Source: Buxus sempervirens | Taxonomy: Eukaryota; Streptophyta; Magnoliopsida; Buxales; Buxaceae | DNA: 64,000 bases | Assembly: GCA_947561395.2 (NCBI GenBank) | Contig: OX387194.1 | Location: 14,184,048 to 14,248,047, forward strand | Direction of reading: 5' to 3' | Shown: piece by piece, positions 1-10,130 of the stretch | Layout of the letters: every line of letters starts with the position of its first letter | Numbering within the stretch: the stretch's first letter is position 1 | The notes under the pieces: model-generated | The model's input: the letters and a program-made list of their open reading frames with translations, nothing else | The model's database searches: none | What the model was told of the DNA's origin: nothing | Made by a program: the position numbers and the translations under genes

Positions 1-544
1 ATACTCCTAGGGATTTCCTAAGAGTTTCAAATCTGTTCTGATCTAAAGGTTTAGTGAAAATATCAGCCAACTGTTTTTCAGTAGATATATATTCAATCAT
101 AACAGTTTTGTCTTCAATTAACTCTCTTATAAAGTGATGCCTGATGTCTATATGTTTAGTCCTTGAGTGTTGAACAAGATTTTTGGAAATATTTATGGCA
201 CTTTGATTGTCACAGAAGAGAATCATTTGATCTTGATCTAAACCATAATCAGATAGCATTTGTTTCATCCAAATTAGTTGAGTACAGCTGCTACCTGCAG
301 CAATGTACTCTGCTTCAACTGTACTCAGTGAAACGGAGTTTTGCTTTTTGCTTAACCAAGCAATGAGGTTATTACCCATATAAAAGCAACCACCAGAGGT
401 GCTTTTTCTATCATCCATACACCCAGCCCAATCAGCATCAGTATATCCAGTAAGATATGGGTTTGTTTCTTTGGAGAACCAAATTCCCAGATCAACAGTT
501 CCATTTACATACTTTATAATCCTTTTCACAGCATTTAGATGAGA
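1..544 (-). pseudogene. Copia RNase H, C-terminal part, cut by window edge
   Basis: This is the in-frame continuation of the pol frame beyond the stop at 545-547. The minus-strand translation contains the end-of-pol signature of Copia elements (EKQLADIFTKPL, about 40-80). Further upstream it has the Copia RNase H core (DDRKST and an AEYIAA-like stretch, about 280-440). In the element this domain degrades the RNA of the RNA/DNA hybrid during reverse transcription inside the virus-like particle. The stop that separates it from the RT is a TAA, so a full-length polyprotein cannot be made. The remainder and the polypurine tract lie left of the window. Confidence 0.8.
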
Positions 545-2053
545 TTATTTAGGATTAGCCTGATATCTTGCACAAACTCCAACACTAAAACTTATATCAG
601 GTCTACTTGCTGTTAAGTACAGAATACTTCCAATCATCCCTCTGTACAAGGTAGGATCTATATCCTTCCTAGATTCATCTTTTCCAAGCTTTAAACTAGT
701 ACTCATAGGAGTCCTAGCATGTTTTGCATGAATTAAACTGAATCTCTTGACTAGATTTCTTGCATATTTTGCTTGAGAGATAAAAATCCCTTGTTTAGAT
801 TGATAAATCTGAAGTCCTAAGAAAAAATTCAGTTCACCCATCATACTCATCTCAAATTCACTCTTCATTAAGTCTCCAAAGGAATGAGCATGAGTTTCAA
901 AAGTAAATCCAAACACTATATCATCAACATAGATTTGAGCAATCAAAATATGTTTGGACTCTCTTTGAATAAAGAGAATTTTATCCACATTTCCTCTCAT
1001 AAATCCAGATTCAAGTAAGAAGGAGGTGAGTCTCTCATACCAAGCTCTAGGAGCTTGTTTGAGTCCATACAAGGCCTTGTTCAGCTTATAAACATGTTTA
1101 GGATAATTTGAGTCCTCAAATCCTTTAGGTTGCTCTACATAAACCTCTTCATTCAGATATCCATTCAAGAATGTACTCTTAACATCCATTTGAAATAGTT
1201 TAAACTTCAAATAGCATGCAATAGATAAAAGCAATTTGATTGACTCTAACATAGCTACAGGAGCAAAGGTTTCATCAAAATCTATTCCTTCTACTTGGGT
1301 GTATCCCTGAGAACCAAGCCTAGCTTTATTTCTGGTTACAACCCCATTCTCATCAGATTTGTTCTTAAAAATCCATTTGGTTCCTATCACATTCAGATTA
1401 GAGGGTCTTTCAACCAATTCCCATACATTATTTCTAGTAAATTGGTTTAGTTCTTCATGCATAGCATTTAACCAAGAGTCATCCAACAAGGCATCTTTAT
1501 AAGATTTTGGCTCAAATTGAGATAAATAAGAAGAAAATCTTACCTCATTATGTAATTGATGTCTTGTTCTTACTCCATCTGAAATATTTCCAACAACTTG
1601 CTCAGTTGGGTGGTCTTTGAGAGTTTTTGTCAGAGGAACAACTTCATTGCTTGAGGAAGCATCTCTGATTTCATCATTATCATCTACAATTTGCAAAAAT
1701 TCACAGTCAATTCCTTCATCAACTATTAACACATTAATAGACTCCATTACAACAGATTTTTGCAAGTTAAAAACTCTGTATGCTCTACTTGAAGAGGAAT
1801 ATCCTAGAAAAATTCCTTCATCACTTCTAGAATCAAATTTTCCTAGATTTTCTCTGTCCCTTAGGATATAACATTTACTTCCAAACACTCTAAAATATTT
1901 CAAGTTTGGCTGTTTTCCTTTCCAAATTTCATAAGGAGTTTGTTTCCACCCAGATCTGACATATACTCTGTTACTTATATAATAGGCAGTATTTATTGCT
2001 TCAGCCCAGAATTTTGTTGACACTTTCTTGGCTATCATCATGGTTCTAGCCAT
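545..2053 (-). pseudogene. Copia integrase C-terminus and reverse transcriptase
   Basis: This is a 502-residue open stretch. The first about 110 residues are the end of the integrase core and its Copia tail (FWAEAINTAYYISNR, then FRVFGSKCYI). From about residue 200 it is the Copia reverse transcriptase (RVT_2), with the usual N-terminal W-x-L-V motif, a FAPVA block, FQMDVKSTFLNG and the catalytic YVDD at 904-942. It ends in the LTASRPDI block that links RT to RNase H. RT copies the element RNA into DNA. The stretch starts after a TAA at 2057-2059, whose context suggests a former CAA, and ends at a TAA at 545-547. No frameshift is seen, so this is recent decay by point mutation. Confidence 0.88.
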
Positions 2054-2056
2054 TTC

Positions 2057-3007
2057 TTACAAAACTCTATTCTTCCTTTCCACAACTCCATTTTGTTGTG
2101 GGGTCTTAGGAGCAGAAAATTCATGTTTAATTCCTTTTTCTTCACAAAACTTGGAAAACATCTGATTTTCAAATTCTGTCCCATGATCAGATCTTATTCT
2201 AACAATCCTCCCTATTTTCAAGTTCTTTTCAACTTGAATTTGACAGCACAATTGTTTAAAGCAATCAAAACATTCAGATTTTTCTCTTAGAAAATTTACC
2301 CAGGTGTATCTACTATAGTCATCTACAGCAACAAAGATATACCTCTTTCCTCCAAGACTTTCAGTCTTTGTAGGTCCCATCAAGTCCATATGAATCAGTT
2401 CTAATGGTCTAGAGGTTCCTACAATGTTGGTTTTCTTGTGTGTAGCTTTGATTTGCTTTCCTTGATTGCAAGGACCACACATTCCTTTCTTTTTATTGTT
2501 CCCAAACTTGGGAATTCCTCTAACCAATTCACACTTAGAGATTTTTGACAAATCTCTATAGTTAATGTGACCAAGTCTTCTATGCCACAAATCAATTTCA
2601 TTGCATATAGAGGATTTTAAAGAGCTTTCATTGTTTCCAATGATTTCATAATAATTGTCACTTGTTCTTACACCCATAAGAACTGTTCTACTAGAATTAT
2701 CCAAAATTTTACATTCTTTTTTGGTAAAGTTGACAAACAATCTTGAATCACATAACTGGCTAATACTAATTAAGTTTGCCTTCAAACCAGATACAAATAA
2801 CACATTCTTTAGACAAACTCCATTAGGACCAGTTACTGTTCCTTTACCTTTGACTTGAGAAGTGCTTCCATCACCAAATGTTACACTTCCACCAAAATAT
2901 TCTTCAAAGGTACTAAACATAGACTTATGTCCACACATATGTCTTGAACAACCACTATCCAAGTACCACATGTTGACATCATGAACTTTCAAAGCTATAT
3001 GAACCAC
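2057..3007 (-). pseudogene. Copia protease, GAG-pre-integrase and integrase core
   Basis: This is a 316-residue stretch. The aspartic protease active site D-S-G lies at the start (MWYLDSGCSRHMCG, residues 13-26), followed by the flap region VTFGDGS. The GAG-pre-integrase zinc domain follows at about residues 120-190 (LWHRRLGHINYRDL with a C-x2-C pair). The integrase core starts at about 200, with its first aspartate in LIHMDLMGP, the second in SDHGTEF, and the glutamate in QQNGVVERKN. The protease matures the polyprotein and the integrase inserts the DNA copy. The same frame continues on both sides through stops at 3035-3037 (TAG) and 2057-2059 (TAA). Confidence 0.88.
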
Positions 3008-3034
3008 ATTTGCAACTAAGATGTCTTTTCTAAC

Positions 3035-3692
3035 CTAAATCTGTTTTTCATGTGTTTTCTGAGAAGTTCCTTCATCAACAACTTGAGAGTTTGAAGGAAG
3101 TTTCTTTGACAGATTTGTAACTTCCTTATTTAATGATTCAGTCAATTTTAACAAGGAATCAAATCTGTTATGTAAATCCAAGGACTGAATTTGATTTACT
3201 TTCCTCTTACTGTCAAAATATCCCTTGGGAAAACCATGCAAAACATGACAATTTGGTCTTATATGACCTCTTTTATTACAATGATGGCACACAGGTATGA
3301 ACCTATATTCAGAAGAATCAAAATTTCCAGATTTGACAGTATTTCTAAACTATACAGATTTAGATTTTTCAGATTTTGAAGATTTACCTGTTGAGCTTAC
3401 TTCTCCAGCAGAAATTTTCTGTGAAAATTCCTTATTTTGATTACTTACATCAAGCTTTTCAATCATTCTCTTTTCAGCAGAATTTGAGCTTTCAGTAACT
3501 TCCTTTGAAGTTGATTCCTCTTCAATTTGATGATTTCTTGCAGAAAAATGTGAAGCATTAGATTTAATTGAATTTGACAATTTCTCAAGTTCAATAACTT
3601 TACCTTGAAGTGCAGAAATCTGAACTTCCTTTTCTTTTAATTTTTCAGTTTTTTCAGTCAAAGAAGTTACCAGAAAATTTTCTTTGACATGT
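3035..3692 (-). pseudogene. Copia gag-pol spacer: coiled coil and second zinc knuckle
   Basis: Two in-frame pieces are separated by a TAG at 3350-3352. The upstream piece (3661-3350) is rich in Lys, Glu and Ser with heptad-like leucines and probably forms a coiled coil. The downstream piece (3292-3035) opens with a CCHC knuckle, CHHCNKRGHIRPNC. SIRE-type elements have such a second knuckle between gag and protease, and it presumably binds nucleic acid. The solo LTR at 3693-6135 inserted just upstream, at a CATGT target, without changing the reading frame. Confidence 0.75.
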
Positions 3693-4234
3693 TGTAACGC
3701 CCCGGATCCGTGTTCTTCATTAAAGATATAATACGTCTCCTAGGGGTTAGTTAAGGATCTCAATGATGGTGATCGCTGGATAATCACCCGCCTTTATATC
3801 ATGTCAGAGTGCACAATTCAACATTTCTATCCAGGCAAGTTATGAAATCATCAAGTGGTCCCAAGTTTACTATCTTATTACAATCCTCAAAATTCAACTT
3901 AACAGTTTAAGACTGAGTAACCTGCTGGACTAAGGTCGGTAGTAATAATCCTCCTCCCTATATGTATCAGCCGGATCTACCCCTGTAGGCACCTCACCAC
4001 GAGTATCTGAAAAACAAGTAACAACGAGGGAATGAGATACGAATATCCCAGCGAGTGACACATGCATGCATAAAATAGTTAACACAGTTATAAGGCATGC
4101 TTCGACAAATAACCAATGATAATAATCGCGTAAATTTCGATAACAACTCAAACCGGGTCAATGCCATGCATATGGTTACATTGATTAATTTACATGCCAA
4201 GTAGACACTCCACACCTCCATGTACACAGTTCCC

Positions 4235-4350
4235 GGCCTACTCAGGGTATCGGAAACTCTGAAATGACGGCCTACTCAGGGTATCGTCATCCAGTGCCGG
4301 CCTACTCCGGGTATCGGCACTGACAACCAGGCCTACTCAGGGTATCTGGC
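4235..4350. repeat. Four diverged copies of a ~31-bp unit with GGCCTACTCAGGGTATC
   Basis: Copies of GGCCTACTCAGGGTATC start near 4235, 4269, 4299 and 4330. Spacings are 34, 30 and 31 bp, and the intervening bases vary. The array lies within the solo LTR. Confidence 0.8.
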
Positions 4351-4500
4351 TGCTCTACACTGGTCGTGGCAACACACGTGGCCATGCAATTACACCAACC
4401 AACACATACCATCACATTACTAAGCTTAACAAGGATCCATGGGAAGCTAAACCCAAACCGATAATTAATTGTTTAAAACTCTGCATTAGTACACCTCACC

Positions 4501-4620
4501 CGTGGTTCCAACCAGAACCCCAACTCACGCAAGTGTTCCAACCAGAACAGAAACTCACACAAGTGTTCCAACCAGAACAGAAATTCACACAAGTGTTCCA
4601 ACCAGAACAGAAACTCACAC
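4501..4620. repeat. Four tandem copies of a 30-bp unit
   Basis: There are four exact-length 30-bp units (4501-4530, 4531-4560, 4561-4590, 4591-4620), each containing TTCCAACCAGAAC and ending CTCAC[AG]C or a close variant. The first copy is the most diverged. The array lies inside the solo LTR and explains the repetitive minus-strand frame there. Confidence 0.9.
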
Positions 4621-4949
4621 AAGTAATCAAATAAACAATAATTACAACCTCATTCAAACTTTCCATTAAACAGGGTTCGATAAACCAAATAAGGTACCAA
4701 GCAATGCATGTTTCAAGAGGACTAGAATAAAGCACTAATACGTGAACACCCCGAACATCCTCGAAATATTTCTCCACACCTACCTCATAAGCTTGTACTA
4801 AAACTAGTACCTATCTACATTGTTCTTCCCAGTAATATTTATTTCCTCTAATATTATTTCCTCTAATGTCGAATTCTTTTTTGTTGGTTGAATGGTTGAA
4901 GAACCCCTATTGTCCAGAGCACCCTTGGCTCTAGATTCTGTATGAAAAA

Positions 4950-5215
4950 CCACTGGGCGCTCACTTCCCGAGGTGGGCGCCAGGTGGGCGCCAGGTGGGC
5001 GGTAGGTCCCCTTGATAAATCTTAGCTTGCGCTCACCCGTGGATGAGTAGGCGCTAGCTAAGCGCCAGACGGGCGGGAGAAAAGCGCGAGATAAGCGCGA
5101 GAATTGGAGGTAGGCGCCAGCTAGGCGCGAGGTGGGCGCCAGCTAGGCTTTTCTTAGCGCTCACCTCCTAGGTGGGCGCTAGGTAGGCGGTAGCTAGGCG
5201 GTAACCCAGTTCGAT
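4950..5215. repeat. GC-rich block of short inverted and direct repeats in solo LTR
   Basis: The block has many copies of GGTGGGCGCC, TAGGCGC and GCGCTCAC. Several pair as imperfect palindromes in which GCGCTCAC is followed 10-15 bases later by GGTGGGCGC or GTAGGCGC (near 4957, 5030 and 5156). It is much more GC-rich than its surroundings. In the likely minus orientation it lies about 0.9-1.2 kb into the LTR. Confidence 0.7.
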
Positions 5216-6140
5216 TTCCAGGTCTCTGTTAATGCCGGAAATCCAACTCTGGCTGTAATTTTTCAATCTGTGACCACTTATATGGCCTCCTAATATTCCC
5301 AGGATACATCCAAACCAATTTTGAATTTAATCTAAATGACTTCCCAGTTATCCCCAATTTCACTGTGCAAAACCAAAACCCTCCGTAACTAAAACCCTTC
5401 GTAACTGTGTTTCCCAGAAAACCCAACATTCATGCAATTCAATACCATGATATCATTCAATGCATATACGAATAAATCCGAAAACCTCGGTGGTAAAACA
5501 ATGCCACTCACCCGTGTGCGCGATAATCCCAGAATGGTAGTCGTCCTCGTAGTCGGCCGATCGCGATCCCGAATGCGCGAAGACGAAATGGTAGCCTATA
5601 TGTTAGTCGAACTGTTTGCTGCTCAGGAGAGAGAAAACCCGCCTAAATCCCACTCGAATGAGCTTCTAGTAGTTCCTCAGACTCTTTCTCTTCCTGAGAA
5701 TAACCCCAATCGCCATTTCCGCCGCAGCCGCCACAGCTCTAACTCCAATGAAGATTTCCTCCGCAACTTACGCGTATCCCTACAACCCAAACCCTACTTT
5801 CCCCCTTCGGAAATTTTTACCCATTTTTACCCTACGAGAAATACGCCGCTGGTTGCATATCCTTTTTCTCTTATCCGATGCGCGCTCGCCCACCAAAACC
5901 TCACCTGCTCGCGGCATCGACATCTTAATTAAATTAATAAATACGTAGACACCATACAATAAAAATCATACTATAAATATAAATATTTTTCCGAAAAATT
6001 GGCTATATAACGCCTGTACATACGAGCATGGGCTAAGCCCTCAAACCACACTAAACACCTGATAAACACAGTTTTATGTATATCAACAGAATGAATAAAC
6101 CATAGATAACCCCACAAAATAATCAGGGTCTTACACATGT

Positions 6141-7402
6141 CTTTCAAGTATCTTCTTGTTTATTGAATCTATTTCTGCAAAAGCTTTATTTTTCTCTGTT
6201 TCTGACTCCTTCAATTTTTTACTCAGTTTCTTGACTTTCTTCTGAGCTCTATTGAATTCCTTATATAGCTGATTGTAGGCTTCTTGTAATTCTTCTTCAT
6301 CATCTGATAAACTTTCTTTATTATCTCCTACAATGTCATAGATTGAACTACCAGAAGAAGATGAGTAAAAGGAATTGAAAGCAGTAAAATTAGCAGAAAT
6401 ATCCTCATCTGATTGTGAAGAATTATCAGTATTACTGTCATCTCAAGTAACCTGATAATTTGTCTTTTTCTTTTTATCCTTTGAGGGATATTCAGAAGCA
6501 ACATGTCCAAATCCTCTACATTTATAGCATTGAACTTCATTGTTCTGAGAAAATTTCTTCTCCTTTCTTAGATCAGAAATTTTCTTATCAGATTTTCTAT
6601 TAGATCTGTCCATGGATAATAAAGGATTAGATTGTCTCTTTTTAAACGTTCTCTTGAACTTTTTAGCTAAGAGAACTAATTCATCCAGATCTACTTCAGA
6701 ATCATCTGATTCTTCATTATTTACAGATTTTAGAGCTATTCCTTTACTCCTTTTAGGAATATTCAGATCTAACTCATAAGTCTGTAAAGATCCTACAAGA
6801 TCTTCAATTCTCATGGTATCCACATCTTTTGCCTCTTGAATGGCAGTAACTTTTGGTGTGAATTTTTCAGGCAAAGATCTCAAGATCTTTCTAACAACTT
6901 TGGATGTAGAGATCTTTTCTCCAAGGTTAAAGCTCGAATTAACAATATCCGAAAGTCTAGCATAAAATTCATCAAAGGACTCATCATCTTTCATGTATAG
7001 AGTTTCAAAAGATGTTGTAAGTCTTTGAAGTCTAGACAGCTTGACAGCTGAGGTTCCTTCATGAGTGACCTCAATAATGTCCCAAGCTTCCTTACCTACT
7101 TCACATGAGGAAATTCTCCTAAATTCCTCAACACTTACATCACAAAATAAGGCATTCATTGCCTTGTTGTTCCATCCACATAGATCAGATTCAGCTTTAC
7201 TCCACTGATCATGAGATTTAGGCATCACAACACCTCCTTCTGTTGTGATTCTTGGTGGATGATAACCATTACATACCGAGAGCCAGACACGCTCATCGAT
7301 AGATTTCAGGTAAGCTCTCATCCTTGCTTTCCAGTAAGGATAATTGTTACCTTCGAATAATGGAGGTCTAGAAGCAGATCCTCCTTCTTTTCCAAAGTCC
7401 AT
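6141..7402 (-). pseudogene. Copia gag with mutated CCHC knuckle
   Basis: The first ATG at 7402 follows the primer binding site by about 45 bp. The protein opens with the Copia gag signature (RPPLFEGNNYPYWKARMRAYL, split here by normal variation) and contains the UBN2/Retrotran_gag_2 region to about residue 200. A basic segment follows, then a zinc knuckle, CYKCRGFGHVASEYP (about residue 290), in which the last cysteine is replaced by tyrosine, so zinc binding is doubtful. A TGA at 6443-6445 ends the open frame at 319 residues. The same frame continues with an acidic stretch and coiled coil to the TSD at 6136. A related sequence at 20740 has tryptophan at the equivalent place, so the TGA probably arose from TGG. 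Confidence 0.85.
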
Positions 7403-7447
7403 GCTATAGATCTAGATCTCACTTTGTATAACAATTCAAAGTGAATA

Positions 7448-7460
7448 GGCTTTGATACCA
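7448..7460 (-). other. Primer binding site (initiator Met tRNA type)
   Basis: On the minus strand, TGGTATCAAAGCC follows the LTR after two bases. This is a variant of the TGGTATCAGAGC site complementary to the 3' end of initiator methionine tRNA that primes most plant Copia elements. Confidence 0.85.
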
Positions 7461-7462
7461 AT

Positions 7463-8653
7463 TGAAAGAGTAGGAGACTACTCTACAAGTCCTCGATCTA
7501 CAACAATTTTGATCTTAACAATACGGAAACATACACACAGAATTTATACGAGGAAACCTGAATCCAGATCCAGGAAAAACCTCGAGTCTATATGAGGCGA
7601 CTAACCCTTAGAATCTCCACTATTAAATGAAAAGCAATTACAAAGGAAAACACACTTAACTTTTACAATTGAACTCACTCAACAGCAATCCACAGCTCGA
7701 ATCCACGAACTATAACACAACTTGAATCCACAAGTCAACAGCAATCCACAGCTCGAATCCACGAACTGTAACACAACTTGAATCCACAAGCTGCAATTCA
7801 CGATCAATCCAGATCGTAACAATCACCTCAGAGCCCACTGAGATAATCCAATGCAATAGGAATCCACCTATGCATCCATCAAGCTCGATCACCAATCTAG
7901 GAGATCATACGATCATGTGAAGTTCCGAAATGAAGAAGAATCCTCAAACTTCAATTCCAGGAGATCTCTCTCAGATCTCCCCCTCACTCGATCACCAACT
8001 CTCTAAAGATGAATTGATTGAATCTCGAACAACTCAAGATCCAAATGGAATTGATCAAAAGAAAAAGTCATTTCTAAAAAATACAGCTCGTCTATTTAAA
8101 GAAGAAAAACTCAGATCGCATTGAGTGCTGGTGGCGTCGCCTTGCAATCGGGGTAGACGGCTGGAAGCGAACTCAAGTCCCGCTCAAATCCAAATTGACC
8201 CAGTTAAGGGCGCGCTGCCAGCGCGCTGCTAGCGGGAGGGAATGCGGCATGTGCACAACTGATTTTTAGATTCTTCAATCTTGCTCTGCACTACCAGCGG
8301 CGTGTCGGCGTCGCCTTACGACACAGGTGCGTGTTCTTTACTTTCAAATCACTGCATGACTCATGCGCTGTCAGCGGCGTATCAGCGTCGCCTTTCGACG
8401 CAGTTGCGCGCTCTTTATTTTCAATGCGCTATTTCACTTATGCGCTGCCAGCGGAGTGGTAGCGGCGTTGTTCCTTGCAAGTGCCTTTACGAAATATTCT
8501 TTATTTAGAAAACCTTACATTTCCTTGAGCTACCAGCGAAGTGGTAGCTGCGTGGCAGCATCACCTTCCTCTTTACTAAATTCATAGAACTTACATTTTG
8601 ATTCTGCACATCTTGAAGATTATTAGAAGATATAATTTGTCAAACATTTGCCA
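7463..8653 (-). repeat. 5' LTR of the minus-strand Copia element
   Basis: This is non-coding sequence between the primer binding site and the gag remnant of the next element. In minus orientation it would start TGGCAAATG and end CTCTTTCA just before the primer site. The start may instead be TGACAAATT at 8642. A TATA-like TTTAAATAG lies near 8100-8092. Upstream of it (8214-8548) is a cluster of 20-bp palindromes. The 3' partner LTR is outside the window, so the boundaries cannot be confirmed here. Confidence 0.7.
8214..8548. repeat. Five 20-bp imperfect palindromes, GCTACCA-N6-TGGTAGC type
   Basis: Units lie at 8214-8233, 8290-8309, 8367-8386, 8444-8463 and 8529-8548, spaced 76, 77, 77 and 85 bp apart. 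All are 20 bp. The arms vary around GCTACCA and TGGTAGC, and the centre is usually GCGGCG-like. They lie in the U3 part of the Copia LTR, upstream of its TATA-like box. Confidence 0.8.
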
Positions 8654-9774
8654 TATAAGGAGTGTGAGTTTTCACACTTACACTGGAGCTGCTCTGAGGT
8701 GGTTTGCCACAGTTGACCATGAGAAGATTAGAAGATAGAAGGACTTGGCAGATGCTTTCTTGTCCCAATACAAGTTTAACTCGGAGATCGTGCCAGATAG
8801 GTACGACATAATGAGAATGAGCAAGGGTAAAGATGAGTCCATGAGGCAATATGCCAAGAGATGGAGGAAAGCTGCCTCTTAGGTTACGCAACCCATGTTA
8901 GAACCAGAAATGATTTCTTCATTCATTAGCACACTGGGGCAGCCGTTTTACAGTCACTTGGTGGATCAAACTACCACCAACTTTGCTGCCCTAGTGCAAG
9001 TGGCAGACAGAATTGAAGATGGGATCAAGTCTGGGAAAATAGCTGATTACTCTGCAGTGTTGAACCAGGAAGCTTCCACCACTTTCTCTACACAGAAAAA
9101 GGAGAATGGTAATGGAAGAAGAAAGAATGAAGAAATGAGAGAAGCAGAAGTGAATATGGTGCAATTTCCCAAGGGACCCTTTCAATCAATACCCATCCAG
9201 TTCCTTTGCTGCCTATCCAAATTAATGTCCCTTCCGCACAGCTTGTGAAGGAGGAAACAGAAGTAAGGAAGAGAAGGGAGTTTTCAAAACTGCCTATGAG
9301 ACCATCTAAACTTTTGCCTACCTTACTTCAGAAGGGTTATGTGGCTTTGAAGTTGCCAAATCCTCATGCAAGTAAGGGGAAGGGTTATGAGTCATCTGCA
9401 ATCTGTGAGTATCATATGAGCACTCCAGGGCATACCACAGATCATTGCTTGGCCCTAAAGCATGCAATTCAGAATTTGCTGGATAATAACTCATTATCAT
9501 TCAATTCAGTCACACCCACTCCTCCTCCCACCAGCAATAATGGGGCAGGCAGCTCAAATGCAATAGGTGCAATTTTCTCTGGAGAAAGAAGATTTTACCC
9601 TTCTCAACTTATTGCTCCTATAGGGTCAACTGTCTGGGTTTATTTTGACAGGGAAGAAGAACAAGAAAATATGATGGGTGGGGAAGGAAAAAAGAATGAA
9701 GAAGAAAAAGGAAAAAAAGAGCCAAAAGAAGAAGAAATGGTGCAGATGACCATGACTACATTGCAAGAGTGATC
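8654..9774 (+). pseudogene. Gypsy gag remnant
   Basis: Starting at about 8666 the sequence encodes the Gypsy gag core TGAALRWFATV, then the WKDLADAF-like block and a matrix-like segment shared with the intact gag at 34151-37927. Two open pieces remain, 8895-9248 and 9206-9772, in different frames, plus stops in the first 230 bp. The second piece contains the modified zinc-binding motif C-x2-H-x5-H-x4-C (CEYHMSTPGHTTDHC, at 9403-9450) typical of Tat-lineage gag. It ends in a Lys/Glu-rich tail. It is a pseudogene by frameshift and stops. Confidence 0.8.
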
Positions 9775-10130
9775 AAGGCAAGGTGATGTAAAGATTGTGC
9801 TAGGGTAGAATATTCTACAAGAAGTCAGTACAGAAAATGGGGCAGAGTCGATTGAGAAAGAAGGATGGCAGAGAAAGAATGGGGGTGTTTTCAAAGAAAA
9901 GAAAGAGGCAAAGGTTGAATTTATTTTGCCACACATTGATTGGGCAGTCATTCAAATTCTAGATCAAGTAACATCACTTCTTCCAAGGGCTGAGCATGAT
10001 GTCCTAAATATGAAGACAATTGCTGATCAAAGAAAGGAATTCTTGCCTCAACCAGTAGAAGATGAAAATTTTTGCAAATATCGAAAAAAAATCAACTTTT
10101 GCCTTTGAGAACAAGGGCAATTTTCAAATT
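9775..10130 (+). pseudogene. Gypsy gag-pol linker remnant, internal deletion junction
   Basis: The segment PHIDWAVIQILDQVTS (about 9930-9978) matches PFIDWASIKIPDEVTS near 37677 in the complete element, which lies after its G-patch. About 1.8 kb of the intact layout, including protease and G-patch, is therefore deleted between here and the gag tail at about 9650-9770. The homology ends before RT begins. Confidence 0.65.

Larger units (their letters stand above)
3693..6135 (-). mobile_element. Solo LTR, Gypsy-like, 2443 bp, TSD CATGT
   Basis: The insert begins TGTAACGCCCCGG and ends GGGTCTTACA on the plus strand. It is flanked by a perfect 5-bp duplication CATGT (3688-3692 and 6136-6140). It interrupts the Copia gag spacer, which resumes cleanly on both sides. 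There is no internal coding domain, primer binding site or second LTR, so it is a solo LTR. The family orientation is probably minus: read that way it starts TGTAAGACCC and ends CCGGGGCGTTACA, a terminus common in plant chromovirus-type Gypsy LTRs. It contains two short tandem arrays and a GC-rich block, listed separately. Open frames inside it are not genes. Confidence 0.85.
1..8653 (-). mobile_element. SIRE-like Ty1/Copia retrotransposon, 5' part, degenerate
   Basis: Read on the minus strand, the order is LTR (8653-7463), primer binding site, gag with zinc knuckle, coiled-coil spacer, second zinc knuckle, protease, integrase, RT and RNase H. The RNase H runs off the left edge, so the 3' LTR is outside the window. 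A gag with two separated zinc knuckles followed by a WYLDSGCSRHM protease motif is typical of the SIRE/Maximus lineage. The whole gag-pol stays in one frame, because the 2448 bp added by the nested solo LTR is a multiple of three. It is broken only by five stop codons (6443, 3350, 3035, 2057, 545). The element appears to sit inside the gag of the Gypsy element to its right. The right boundary is uncertain by about 11 bp. Confidence 0.85.

Noticed and set aside
3930..4777. Minus-strand open frames in the solo LTR
   Set aside because: They lie in LTR sequence and one is simply the translation of the 30-bp tandem repeat.
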